Positions 5,964 through 12,737 of a DNA stretch of 29,883 bases are shown here, piece after piece. Source of the DNA: a virus; the IMG/VR virus record IMGVR_UViG_3300027763_000173, positions 1 through 29,883 of that record; one strand, written 5' to 3'. A program made the position numbers and the translations under genes. The notes beneath the pieces are model-generated. The model was given only the letters and a program-made list of their open reading frames with translations, did not search any database and was not told where the DNA came from. Each line of letters opens with the position of its first letter. The first letter of the stretch is position 1.

Positions 5964-6463
5964 TTCTTTTCTATTAAATCCTGGTACTTGTTGGTGATCG
6001 GTTCCATCTGCTTATCCAACTCAAAGCCATCGATCAACCCATTGCGATACGCTCGGATATGGGGATCGATTTCACGCAAGTAAGGTGCCATTTCGACGTA
6101 CGCTTTTGACCGCGTCGTACGGTAGTATTCCTTTTCTTCTCGCTCGGTACGTGCTCGCTCGTATCCTTCGAGCCGCGTACGCTTCCCACGTTCGATCGCT
6201 GCATACTGTCGCAGGTTCAATGGCATCGCTTCCTTGTCTTTGTATTCGATCGGTGGACAAGCAATCATGCCAGTCTTCCAGCCGGCAAGTACTGCCATCG
6301 CATCGACGTACGCTACCGATTGAATCTGCTCAGTGATCGAGAGAAACACTCGCTCGTAGTTATCGATACCATCCCTCTTGGACACGCTCTCGAGCCATTG
6401 CGAGTAACCTGGAAAAGCAATATACACTTCCGCCATAAATGAAACGGTCTCTTGTTGGTTCAT
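5960..6463 (-). CDS. Hypothetical protein, possible helicase-loader (G39P-like) domain
   Basis: This 167-aa protein has an N-terminal helical domain of about 65 residues. It includes FMAEVYIAFPGYSQWLESV, then YERVFLSITEQI and AVLAGWKTG. The order of aromatic positions resembles the SPP1 G39P helicase-loader domain. A charged helix of about 50 residues follows (EREEKEYYRTTRSKAYVEM). Position supports the idea, because it lies two genes after a replication-initiator-like protein. The match is weak and by eye only. The start overlaps the upstream stop as ATGA. Confidence 0.6.
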   Translation of the reverse strand: MNQQETVSFMAEVYIAFPGYSQWLESVSKRDGIDNYERVFLSITEQIQSVAYVDAMAVLAGWKTGMIACPPIEYKDKEAMPLNLRQYAAIERGKRTRLEGYERARTEREEKEYYRTTRSKAYVEMAPYLREIDPHIRAYRNGLIDGFELDKQMEPITNKYQDLIEKK

Positions 6464-6681
6464 CGTCGGCTCTTCTCAGCTAGTTCGAAGTCCCCAAACT
6501 CAAAAGATGTCACTCGATCGACTCGGACGGTCCATCCAAAACACTCGAGCGACTTCTGGATTCTGTCGCTGTAGACTTTCGACGGATATGGTCCCGTCTC
6601 AGCCACTTTATGAAACGACACGACGTAGGTGCCTGTTGCCTTGCGATACGCTTGGGCCCGAAAGTAGTATGCCCTATCCAT
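6460..6681 (-). CDS. Hypothetical protein, 73 aa
   Basis: This 73-aa basic protein (MDRAYYFRAQAYRKATGTY) shows a short beta-alpha-beta pattern: TYVVSFHKV, then RIQKSLECFGW, then TVRVDRV. Its ATG lies 8 bases inside the end of the initiator-like gene and its stop overlaps the next start as ATGA. It belongs to the replication operon. The family is not recognised. Confidence 0.65.
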   Translation of the reverse strand: MDRAYYFRAQAYRKATGTYVVSFHKVAETGPYPSKVYSDRIQKSLECFGWTVRVDRVTSFEFGDFELAEKSRR

Positions 6682-7582
6682 TTTTGTTCGTCTCCATGAT
6701 TCCGTTTAGTTTTTCTTCAATGGTCCGTGCGGTTGTCTCTCGAGCCTTTTTGTGACCACCGTCCATAATCAGATTGGTGCAATTCGTTCTCGAGATACTG
6801 AAGTGAAGTATTTCCGTCGCCTCGAGCGTTGTGTATCGCTCGAGCATGTAGAGCTGTTGCTTTTGGGTAATGTCGTCCATCCGTCGACCGGTCTTCCGCT
6901 GTTGCTTCAGGATCCAGTTTTCCCAAGCTTGGCGAAATTCTTCCGATGGCGAATGCCTAGAACAACCGATTGTCTCTAAGAGAGAGTTTTCCCCCTCTTT
7001 AGGATAGGATAGACTAGGATAGGATAGGATAGGTGGAGCACTCTCAAGAACGCTCTCCTGACCGTTCTCTAGTGCGCTCTGGTGAGCGCTCTCAAGATCG
7101 CTCTCAGCTATCAAAATATCGTTCTTAGAGAGCGATTCCGTACCCTCAGTAGGTCTCTCAGCTACCTGAATCGGTCTCTTAGAGAGCTTTTCGGGTGGGT
7201 CAGTAGGTCTCTCAGCCCCGTTTTTCGGTCTCTGAGAGGGTCTCTCAGGTCCGGTCGCGAAACCCTTGCTCGTGCGGATAAGTTGAGCCTTTACCCAGTT
7301 TGGAGCATGTTCGTGCCAGTCGTGGACGACTAGCCGATAGTCCGGATGTTCGTCCAGGAATCGAGTTGACACAAGATATTCGATCAAAGCGTCGGGATTC
7401 CCGGCGTAATCAACCAGGATCGCTATCTCTTCGTTGGAGAACTTCCCGATGTCACCGGCAGGACAATTCTTCTGAGTCGCCATCCAAAGCATTTCCAAAA
7501 GACCTACGACGGAACGAATGTTCTCGCCAAGGTAGCGTTGGAGTCGCTTAAACTTAACCAAGTCGATCGTGTTGTTCTTCAT
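6674..7582 (-). CDS. Phage replication initiator-like protein
   Basis: This 302-aa protein has an N-terminal domain of ~110 residues with an initiator-type winged-helix feel (IRSVVGLLEMLWMATQ) ending in LVVHDWHEHAPNWVK. The 'DWHxHAP' signature is typical of phage replisome organisers. A polar linker of ~115 residues is rich in E-R-P-T, L-S-K and E-S-x repeats. A C-terminal domain of ~90 residues (FRQAWENWILKQQRKTGRR) resembles DnaD-like or helicase-loader-binding ends. The linker DNA holds iterons, as in lambda O and SPP1 gp38-type systems. ATG 7582 overlaps the upstream stop as ATGA. A longer in-frame extension is only a shadow. The likely role is origin binding and helicase recruitment. Confidence 0.75.
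   Translation of the reverse strand: MKNNTIDLVKFKRLQRYLGENIRSVVGLLEMLWMATQKNCPAGDIGKFSNEEIAILVDYAGNPDALIEYLVSTRFLDEHPDYRLVVHDWHEHAPNWVKAQLIRTSKGFATGPERPSQRPKNGAERPTDPPEKLSKRPIQVAERPTEGTESLSKNDILIAESDLESAHQSALENGQESVLESAPPILSYPSLSYPKEGENSLLETIGCSRHSPSEEFRQAWENWILKQQRKTGRRMDDITQKQQLYMLERYTTLEATEILHFSISRTNCTNLIMDGGHKKARETTARTIEEKLNGIMETNKNG
7001..7033. repeat. AGGAT 5-bp tandem repeat (about 6.6 units)
   Basis: The unit AGGAT occurs in tandem: two copies, one variant AGACT, three more copies, then a partial AGG. It lies inside the initiator-like gene, next to the 12-bp iterons. In protein it encodes a Leu-Ser-Tyr-Pro pattern. Confidence 0.9.
7041..7112. repeat. Six 12-bp iterons within the initiator gene (candidate replication origin)
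   Basis: Six head-to-tail 12-base units start at 7041, 7053, 7065, 7077, 7089 and 7101. Their plus-strand consensus is CTCTCAAGANCG, with CTCTCAAGAACG and CTCTCAAGATCG as the best copies. Further CTCTCA or GAGAG blocks follow to about 7245. Phage origins often lie as iterons inside the initiator gene (lambda O). Here the unit length is a whole number of codons, so the array also encodes a 4-residue repeat (LESA / HQSA / LENG / QESV). Confidence 0.65.
7146..7216. repeat. 17-bp direct repeat pair with CTCTCAG blocks
   Basis: TCAGTAGGTCTCTCAGC occurs exactly at 7146-7162 and 7200-7216, 54 bases apart. Between and after them lie the near-palindromes CTCTTAGAGAG and CTCTGAGAG. The pair forms the upstream half of the candidate origin together with the 12-bp units. 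Confidence 0.8.
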
Positions 7583-7938
7583 TCGATCTGAGCCTTCCCG
7601 GTTCGCTTCGCCCTGCCACTCATCTGCAAAAGCCTGATTTCCCGCTTGGCTTCTGCCAGCTCTTCCATAAGCGTTTTGTTCTTGGCTTTTTGTAGCTCGA
7701 GCTTTAGTTCGGTGTCTCGCTTCGTTTGATCGACATATTCGATATGCTGCTTGAGCTTGATGTCGTAGTCTCTGGCGGTCTCCTCGAGAATGTCGGTTAT
7801 GACGTTCCCCGCCATCGTCGCATCCAACTGCATGCAATTGTCTCGAACGTAGCCCCAAATCTCATTCGCTCTCAACTCGGCTATCTTCCGCTTGGCATCC
7901 GCCCATCGCTTGATCGTTGCGTCGGTCGCGTTCTGCAT
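7579..7938 (-). CDS. Coiled-coil protein, 119 aa
   Basis: This 119-aa protein is almost all helix. It has a basic N-terminal half and a strong coiled coil at about residues 55-105 (QTKRDTELKLELQKAKNKTL then EELAEAKREIRLLQ). It has a good GGAG site 6 bases before ATG 7938. It is the first gene after the terminator-like element at 7.95-8.05 kb. Its stop overlaps the start of the initiator-like gene. A helper of the initiator is possible; the family is not recognised. Confidence 0.7.
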   Translation of the reverse strand: MQNATDATIKRWADAKRKIAELRANEIWGYVRDNCMQLDATMAGNVITDILEETARDYDIKLKQHIEYVDQTKRDTELKLELQKAKNKTLMEELAEAKREIRLLQMSGRAKRTGKAQIE

Positions 7939-7948
7939 GTTTCACTCC

Positions 7949-8019
7949 AAAAAAAACAGCCCCCTACGTTGGACACCGGTTAGCCCGTAGATAGGGCTAG
8001 ATAGTCGTAGGAGGCTGTT
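7949..8019 (-). terminator. Rho-independent terminator with long loop
   Basis: On the minus strand a 14-bp stem, AACAGCCTCCTACG (8019-8006) with CGTAGGGGGCTGTT (7968-7955), is continuous if one U-G pair is allowed. Eight T residues follow (7956-7949, two of them within the stem). The 37-base loop holds its own 6-bp hairpin (TAGCCC / GGGCTA, 7981-7999). It separates the 125-aa gene from the initiator group. Confidence 0.75.
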
Positions 8020-8046
8020 TGTTGGTTCGTTTGTTCCGGTGTCCAA
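7955..8046 (-). ncRNA. Interlocked-stem RNA element (candidate attenuator or pseudoknot)
   Basis: In addition to the terminator stem, a perfect 11-bp inverted repeat pairs TTGGACACCGG and CCGGTGTCCAA (7969-7979 and 8036-8046). The order along the minus-strand RNA is A5', B5', small hairpin, A3', B3', where B is the terminator stem. A3' touches B3' directly. The two long stems therefore cross each other, so they form either a pseudoknot or two mutually exclusive folds. Stem A completes first during transcription and could block termination. Confidence 0.55.
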
Positions 8047-8068
8047 TCGGATTCAACAACAATGTATC

Positions 8069-8446
8069 TTACTCTTGGTCGTTGCCAAGGGTCTTGAACA
8101 ATTTACCCTGTTGGGGATGGTCTCTATCGGATCCCGTATCACGAACGTACATCTGTCCCGCGTCATCGACGTCGGTACCACCAATCGCAATGGACATGGA
8201 TGCTGGTCGCTTCGGTACACTTGATTTCATGCTTGTCGTGATGGTATAGGCATTAGCCTCTACGCTATGCACTTTGAGCACAATGTCGATCGACAGTTTT
8301 GCCGTTGCTCCAAGTGCCTTTTCTTTGTGTTGCCGGACGAAGTCTAGCAAAGCCTTTTGAATGGACGCAAGCTCGATATCGACATTCTGCGAAAATTCGC
8401 CTTCGTCAATCAGGCTTGATTTCAGTGGCACGTATGTCATTGCCAT
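8069..8446 (-). CDS. Hypothetical protein, 125 aa
   Basis: This 125-aa protein begins MAMTYVPLKSSLIDEGEFSQN. A helix follows (IQKALLDFVRQHKEKALGATA), then alternating strands (KLSIDIVLKVHSVEANAYTI), and the last ~30 residues are polar. ATG 8446 has AAGGA 8 bases upstream and overlaps the preceding gene by 41 bases. It is the last gene before the terminator. I do not recognise the family. Confidence 0.7.
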   Translation of the reverse strand: MAMTYVPLKSSLIDEGEFSQNVDIELASIQKALLDFVRQHKEKALGATAKLSIDIVLKVHSVEANAYTITTSMKSSVPKRPASMSIAIGGTDVDDAGQMYVRDTGSDRDHPQQGKLFKTLGNDQE

Positions 8447-8660
8447 CAGTGTTTTCCTTATTTAGTTTGAAACGCTCGATCCGTGAATCGAGAACATGAA
8501 GTAAAGATGCCATGAGACATTGTTGATCTTGCAACAGTGACAAATCCACACCCGACACAACTTGCGTCGTGTCGTTCGTGGTCAAAAATGCGTTAAGTTT
8601 TGCGAGTCGTTCGCCAAGTTGCTTGCGCTCTTCCACAACCCGTTGTTCGTGTGGTTTCAT
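8406..8660 (-). CDS. crAss001_48-related small phage protein
   Basis: This 84-aa helical protein begins MKPHEQRVVEERKQLGERLA, followed by KLNAFLTTND and LLQDQQCLMASLLHVLDSRI. It matches the recurring phage pattern 'PHQQRVVxExxxLxxKLxxLxxFL', a short helical hairpin annotated in phages as crAss001_48-related. Its function is unknown. ATG 8660 gives the 4-base ATGA overlap usual in this genome; an in-frame ATG at 8681 is less likely. It is commonly found in DNA-metabolism operons. Confidence 0.75.
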   Translation of the reverse strand: MKPHEQRVVEERKQLGERLAKLNAFLTTNDTTQVVSGVDLSLLQDQQCLMASLLHVLDSRIERFKLNKENTDGNDIRATEIKPD

Positions 8661-9487
8661 CGCTGATCGATCGTTCGCCATGGAGTCGATGCGACCTGCC
8701 CCAAACCAACCAAGATGCTTGGCGCGTCTTCCCGAAGAATCTGAACGAATTGCTCAAACGCTTCAAACTTCATCGCTTCCAAGTCTGGGCTCGTAAGGTA
8801 AACCACTACATTATCGTGCACGTCAGTGACAAGCACGTCGAAAACCATCCTGATTGGTTTCGTCCCGATAAACACTGGACATTCAATCTCGATCGAGTCT
8901 GGCAAGTCTACCATGGTATCTTGCTTGACCCCGGCGATTTCCGTGTGCACCATCACACCGTTAAGCGACTTTCGACCAACCCCGCGTTGAATCTCAACCG
9001 ACTTTGAAAGCTTGATCTGTGAAAAGATCATCGCCAACTCTTTACCATCCGGCTTTCGAATCGATCGACGATACTTCTGCGCGAAGACAGAAAAATCGAT
9101 GACGTCGGTCGCTTCGTCCAGCATTTCGTACCATGGAAGAAACATCGGATGCAACTTGGCTTCGAACGTAATCAACTCACGTCCAGCATCGACCAATTCA
9201 TCCAGTACCACCGTAATTCGTTGGCTCTCCAAATTGGCTAACCCTACTGCGCTTTCACCGGCGTGAGTTTCGCAGTACTTCGCAAAAGCTCCGATTTCGT
9301 GAAACGTGTGAGCCCGTGCAGGGTCTCGAGCAATCGGCAAATCCTCTTCGATAACCCGTCGCTCTGGCAAGAGTAGTCGCCTGTTGATTTCAACCCGCGT
9401 AACCCCGTTATCGACTGCAATGTCGAACACGGTCTCATGCCCGTCCGTAGCCTTACGCAACAGGTCGCTAATGATGTCAGATTCCAT
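8657..9487 (-). CDS. DUF2303 (YfdQ-like) family protein
   Basis: This 276-aa protein has the family's features. These are a HTFHEIGAFAKYCETHA helix near residue 60, a V-V-L-D-E-L strand, a P-W-Y-E-M-L-D segment followed by the VFAQKYRRSIRKPDG region, and C-terminal strands with PVFIGTKPIRMVFDVL. E. coli prophage protein YfdQ belongs here and its function is unknown. The family is usually near recombination or replication genes, as here. ATG 9487 has AAGGA 8 bases upstream; an ATG at 9493 is too close to that site. The leader contains a tRNA-like hairpin. Confidence 0.75.
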   Translation of the reverse strand: MESDIISDLLRKATDGHETVFDIAVDNGVTRVEINRRLLLPERRVIEEDLPIARDPARAHTFHEIGAFAKYCETHAGESAVGLANLESQRITVVLDELVDAGRELITFEAKLHPMFLPWYEMLDEATDVIDFSVFAQKYRRSIRKPDGKELAMIFSQIKLSKSVEIQRGVGRKSLNGVMVHTEIAGVKQDTMVDLPDSIEIECPVFIGTKPIRMVFDVLVTDVHDNVVVYLTSPDLEAMKFEAFEQFVQILREDAPSILVGLGQVASTPWRTIDQR

Positions 9488-9526
9488 AACCATATTCCTT
9501 TGAAAAAACGAGAAACTAGAAACCAA

Positions 9527-9568
9527 TAGTGCGTCGGGGAATTGAACCCCGACAGTACCCTCGCACTA
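9527..9568 (-). ncRNA. tRNA-like T-arm plus acceptor minihelix
   Basis: On the minus strand a 7-base arm TAGTGCG (9568-9562) is followed by an 8-base linker, then GTCGGGG, the loop TTCAATT, CCCCGAC, and a 3' arm GCACTA. The loop is a canonical tRNA T-loop (TTCAATT), and T-stem plus acceptor stem stack as in tRNA. The D and anticodon arms are missing, so it is not a complete tRNA gene. It lies in the 89-base gap ahead of the DUF2303 gene. Confidence 0.5.
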
Positions 9569-9576
9569 ATCCCTAC

Positions 9577-10791
9577 TTAGAACGGAAATTCATCCTTGGA
9601 GAACGTTTTGCAACTGTCTGCAATCACCTTCAATTGAACCTTGACCGTTGTCAAAAAGTTTTGGCAATACTGGTTTTCTGAGGCTGGAAGGTTGTTCAAG
9701 ATAAAGCTATCCAACTTCGCTCCGAATTGCTCAATCTTCAAGGCATCGGGCTTCATCGCTTCCAATTCAAGCTTTCGCTTTTCTTCCGCTGCAAGTCGAT
9801 CGACTTCCATTTGTCGCTCGATTTCCTCACGTACCTTTTGATCCTCAATCGCTTTGGCTTCGCGTTGGAGTCGTTCCGCCTCGAGTCGCTGCTTTGTTGC
9901 CTCTTGCTCGGCTTCTGCTCGCAATCGCTCCGTTTCGGCGTTTTGAGCCGCGAATTGTTTGCGTAGGATATCCTGTTGCCGTTCGTGTTCAATTCGTTGG
10001 GCTTCAAGCTTCTCATCCGCGATTCGCTTTTCCTCGAGTTGCTTCGCCATGGCTTCCTTTTCAGCTTTGGCCTTAGCTGCTCGCAATTCCTCCAGCTCTT
10101 GCCGGTCTCGATCGACTTGTTCCCGTTCCAGTCGTTCGGCTTCGCGTTTCTTAGCCTCTTCCGCTTCTCGCTTGGCCTGATCTTCCTTTCGCTTCTGCGA
10201 TATCACCGCGAAGTACTCCGCCGCTTTGGATAGCTCTTCGTCGAATTCCTCATCTGTCATCGCGGCGACAACTAGCGGATTCGTCGACCATTCAAGCTCT
10301 GCCAATTGTTTGATTCGCGATACCATGAGAGCATGCTTCGCTTCTTCTGCGACTCGCTTGGCTTCTTCCTTGCGAAACTCGATTTGTCGCTTCAGCTCAG
10401 TCGCTTTCTCTTTAATCGGAGCTACAAGCGTCTTGAGCCGATTAAAAATGACGTCCACCCGCTTCCCGTACTCGAGCGCAACAGACTTTTCGTTTTTGCG
10501 TTCCGCTTCGATCGTTGTTGAAAACGATGTTGCTCGCGACTTGATCATCGTTACAAGCTTTTCATCGTCCAAGCTCATAGACTCGGCTTGTTTAGCTAGT
10601 GCCGTTATCTGATCCTCTGTAACAGAGCACTCGATCGGCCTATCGCTGAATTTGATCAGCGTACCGCTACGGCTCTCCAAGAAGCCCTCTACCGGTTCGC
10701 CGGTCGTCTTGATTGTCACTCCCATATCCGGAATCGTTCCGCCTGATTCGACCATAGCCTCCAGTTGGTCCAATACATCATCATTCGCCAT
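9577..10791 (-). CDS. Long coiled-coil protein
   Basis: This 404-aa protein has an N-terminal domain of ~140 residues (MANDDVLDQLEAMVE start, DMGVTIKTTGEPVEG). A very long Glu/Lys/Arg/Ala coiled coil covers about residues 130-350 (ERLEREQVDRDRQELEELRA and similar). A short C-terminal domain ends KTFSKDEFPF. It lies directly after the recombinase-like gene and the hidden membrane gene, where many phages encode recombination accessory proteins with coiled coils. I do not recognise a specific family. ATG 10791 overlaps the small upstream gene by 11 bases; ATG 10812 is an alternative. Confidence 0.75.
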   Translation of the reverse strand: MANDDVLDQLEAMVESGGTIPDMGVTIKTTGEPVEGFLESRSGTLIKFSDRPIECSVTEDQITALAKQAESMSLDDEKLVTMIKSRATSFSTTIEAERKNEKSVALEYGKRVDVIFNRLKTLVAPIKEKATELKRQIEFRKEEAKRVAEEAKHALMVSRIKQLAELEWSTNPLVVAAMTDEEFDEELSKAAEYFAVISQKRKEDQAKREAEEAKKREAERLEREQVDRDRQELEELRAAKAKAEKEAMAKQLEEKRIADEKLEAQRIEHERQQDILRKQFAAQNAETERLRAEAEQEATKQRLEAERLQREAKAIEDQKVREEIERQMEVDRLAAEEKRKLELEAMKPDALKIEQFGAKLDSFILNNLPASENQYCQNFLTTVKVQLKVIADSCKTFSKDEFPF

Positions 10792-10939
10792 CGTGTTCAC
10801 TTTCGTTCTCATCTCGAGTAAAAAACAGGTAAAGATTCTCAAAAACTACCATTACAACGAGTATCGCTAGGAACGCTAACGATACTGCAACTACACCGAC
10901 AATCGACTCAGTTACGTTTAACCGGATTGCGTCTCTCAT
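10781..10939 (-). CDS. Hidden 52-aa single-TM protein
   Basis: This short frame reads MRDAIRLNVTESIV, then one strong membrane span at about residues 12-35 (GVVAVSLAFLAILVVMVVF), then a charged tail TRDENESEHDGE. It starts with ATG 10939, which overlaps the recombinase-like stop as ATGA. It ends 11 bases inside the next gene. The context fills what would otherwise be a 144-base gap with the same coupling rule as the neighbours. Function is unknown; small phage membrane proteins in early operons often affect host membrane processes or superinfection. Confidence 0.7.
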   Translation of the reverse strand: MRDAIRLNVTESIVGVVAVSLAFLAILVVMVVFENLYLFFTRDENESEHDGE

Positions 10940-11724
10940 GCCAGTGGTTCCGATCGGTTTCCGTTCGTTTCTTGCGTTGCTTGGAATTCCTTAGCCACGC
11001 TCGTAATACCATCCTTGATAGCGACGTATACCTTACCCAAGGTTGTGATATGTTGCGACGTCATTGCCGTAACATTTCGCTGAATACGAGCCTCGAGCAT
11101 TGCTGTCGTGACTCCAATCTCTGCAAACTTGGCTATAACCATTTCGATTCGCTTCACGAGTGGATCCGTGCTAGCGTTCATCGTCGCGTCACACTGAGCA
11201 ATCGCCGCGTCGATAATGTCCCCTGGTATCACCGAAAGGATGCAAGCTCGCAACCGTCTCGAGCCATTGTTGGCAATCAGTTCGTAAATGTCCCGATTGT
11301 CCGTCAATGCGTACGCGCCGTTCTTGGTTTGACGTTCGTGCTTGACTGTGAATATCTTGCTATTCCGGTTGTTTGTCTCCAGGTCGATCGCGTACGACTC
11401 AACAACCGTGTGCGTTGCTGTCGTCTCTAATTCGCGGATCCCCGAATGGACGTTACCCCAACATCGTGCTAGGGTCTCTGCCATTCGAATAGACGGACCA
11501 ACAATATCTTTGCCCCCTCGAGCGTATTGATATTGGGCTACTTCCGCCAACCCCTTTCGCTTGCATGCTGCGATAATCTTGTCTAACGCTTCCGATTCGT
11601 TCCTCGGAAAGCGTTTCGCCATCGTCATCGCCCCTTGAATCTCAGCGATTTCTCGAGAAGCGACCGCGTTAGCAAGTGCACCCCCGGTACCCTGGTTCGC
11701 TGTGGTACTCAATTCGTTACTCAT
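10936..11724 (-). CDS. Putative phage recombination protein (annealing-recombinase position)
   Basis: This 262-aa protein has the recurring phage pattern AEIQGAMTMAKRFPRNE, then a Cys-containing K-x-L-A-E stretch, YQYARGGKDIVGPSIRMAE, WGNVHSGIRELE, and GSRRLRACILSVIPGDIIDAA. Proteins of this pattern usually sit next to RecE/ExoVIII-like nucleases, as here. That suggests a single-strand annealing or related partner role. I cannot name its superfamily for certain (RecT, Erf and Rad52 are options). It starts 8 bases inside the end of the nuclease gene. Confidence 0.75.
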   Translation of the reverse strand: MSNELSTTANQGTGGALANAVASREIAEIQGAMTMAKRFPRNESEALDKIIAACKRKGLAEVAQYQYARGGKDIVGPSIRMAETLARCWGNVHSGIRELETTATHTVVESYAIDLETNNRNSKIFTVKHERQTKNGAYALTDNRDIYELIANNGSRRLRACILSVIPGDIIDAAIAQCDATMNASTDPLVKRIEMVIAKFAEIGVTTAMLEARIQRNVTAMTSQHITTLGKVYVAIKDGITSVAKEFQATQETNGNRSEPLA

Positions 11725-12568
11725 TGTCTTGCCCTTCTAATAAGTCCTTGAAAAACAAATCTTCCATTTCCGGACGTTCCAACCATTTTGGTACGGTAAT
11801 TTTCGTAGGTGCCGGTCCCTTCGAATAGTCTGGTTTCCAATTGTCAGTCAACGTTCGGATCTTCAGTTGCTCGCACAATGCTGCCGCATCTTGCATGCCC
11901 CTAAGAAGTCCGTAGTCGTCCCACTCGACAACCGACGTTTCGTACGGATACGTTGTACAAACGCATACCATTACAAACCGAAATTGCCCTCCCCAAACCT
12001 GCGAAGCCCCCTCGCAATACAATGCCCCTTGCCGATGATAGCCAAGCTTTGCAGCATGGATTGCAAAGGCTTTCGGGCTAGCGTTACGGCATGTCTTGAT
12101 GTCAATAATAAGCTTTCGCCTTGGATCGACCCAATCAAGCTTCGACCGAAAATCGAGACCGAACAAACGGTAGTACGTTACGCGCTCGATTTCGACGTCT
12201 GGTGTCTCAAGCGTCTTGCCGATCGTCTCGTTCGATCTGATTCGCTTCGCACACGCTAGAGCGTCCTGAATCGTTTCTCGTGTGATGACCGTCTTCTTGC
12301 CGGCAACATACAAAGCTTCGTCGTACGCTGCCCTACCCGCGTTGGTACGTCGATCGATGCCTTCCGGAAGAATGTAATATCTTTCCGAAAACTTACTTGA
12401 CTCGAGAACTAAGCAATGAACTAACGTCCCAAACTCCATGGCTTTCGTTACTGGTCGCTTGTATTCGCCGTTGATCATCTGCCAATACAACTCAGGAGAC
12501 TCTTTGAGCAAGCTGAGACCGGAATTAGAAACCCTCGAGTGATCGCTGAAGTAGTCTTCATCCTTCAT
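11717..12568 (-). CDS. RecE/ExoVIII-like PD-(D/E)XK exonuclease
   Basis: This 283-aa protein shows the phage exonuclease core. It has a GTLVH block with His51, KLDWV with Asp145, IIDIKT with Asp156 and Lys158, and the YHRQGALY helix with Gln180. This matches the C-terminal nuclease domain of RecE/ExoVIII and DUF3799-type proteins. It would resect double-stranded DNA 5' to 3' and hand single strands to the annealing protein encoded next. Length fits a stand-alone nuclease. It is the third gene after the promoter at 13.06 kb. Its start overlaps the RHH-like gene by 11 bases. Confidence 0.88.
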   Translation of the reverse strand: MKDEDYFSDHSRVSNSGLSLLKESPELYWQMINGEYKRPVTKAMEFGTLVHCLVLESSKFSERYYILPEGIDRRTNAGRAAYDEALYVAGKKTVITRETIQDALACAKRIRSNETIGKTLETPDVEIERVTYYRLFGLDFRSKLDWVDPRRKLIIDIKTCRNASPKAFAIHAAKLGYHRQGALYCEGASQVWGGQFRFVMVCVCTTYPYETSVVEWDDYGLLRGMQDAAALCEQLKIRTLTDNWKPDYSKGPAPTKITVPKWLERPEMEDLFFKDLLEGQDNE

Positions 12569-12737
12569 CGCTCTTGGCTTCCTTTCGCTCTAGTGCTTCG
12601 GTTTCCGCCGCGACCAACAGTCGGCTAACTGCCCACTGGGTAAACGAAAGCTCGGCAAGCTTCGCCGCTTTCTTGAGCTTGTTCCAGGTCGCAGTACCTA
12701 CGCGACCTAGTTGTCGCTGCTTCTTAATTACGCTCAT
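12558..12737 (-). CDS. Small RHH-like DNA-binding protein
   Basis: This 59-aa protein (MSVIKKQRQLGRVGTATWNK) fits the ribbon-helix-helix pattern: a short basic strand, a first helix with WNKLKKAAKLAEL, a turn, then FTQWAVSRLLVAAE. RHH proteins act as small dimeric repressors. ATG 12737 has GAGGG 4 bases upstream and lies 14 bases inside the upstream gene. A longer in-frame extension runs into that gene and is rejected. It could regulate the palindromic operator at 13.08 kb. Its relation to the 62-aa gene at 21.3 kb is notable. Confidence 0.65.
   Translation of the reverse strand: MSVIKKQRQLGRVGTATWNKLKKAAKLAELSFTQWAVSRLLVAAETEALERKEAKSDEG

Noticed and set aside
7001-7216. CRISPR array
   Set aside because: The units are 5 and 12 bases, in frame with protein, with no spacers, no 20-40-base repeats, and no cas genes.
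9527-9568. A complete tRNA gene
   Set aside because: No D arm or anticodon arm is present and the 5' to 3' distance is only 42 bases, so it is reported only as a tRNA-like hairpin.
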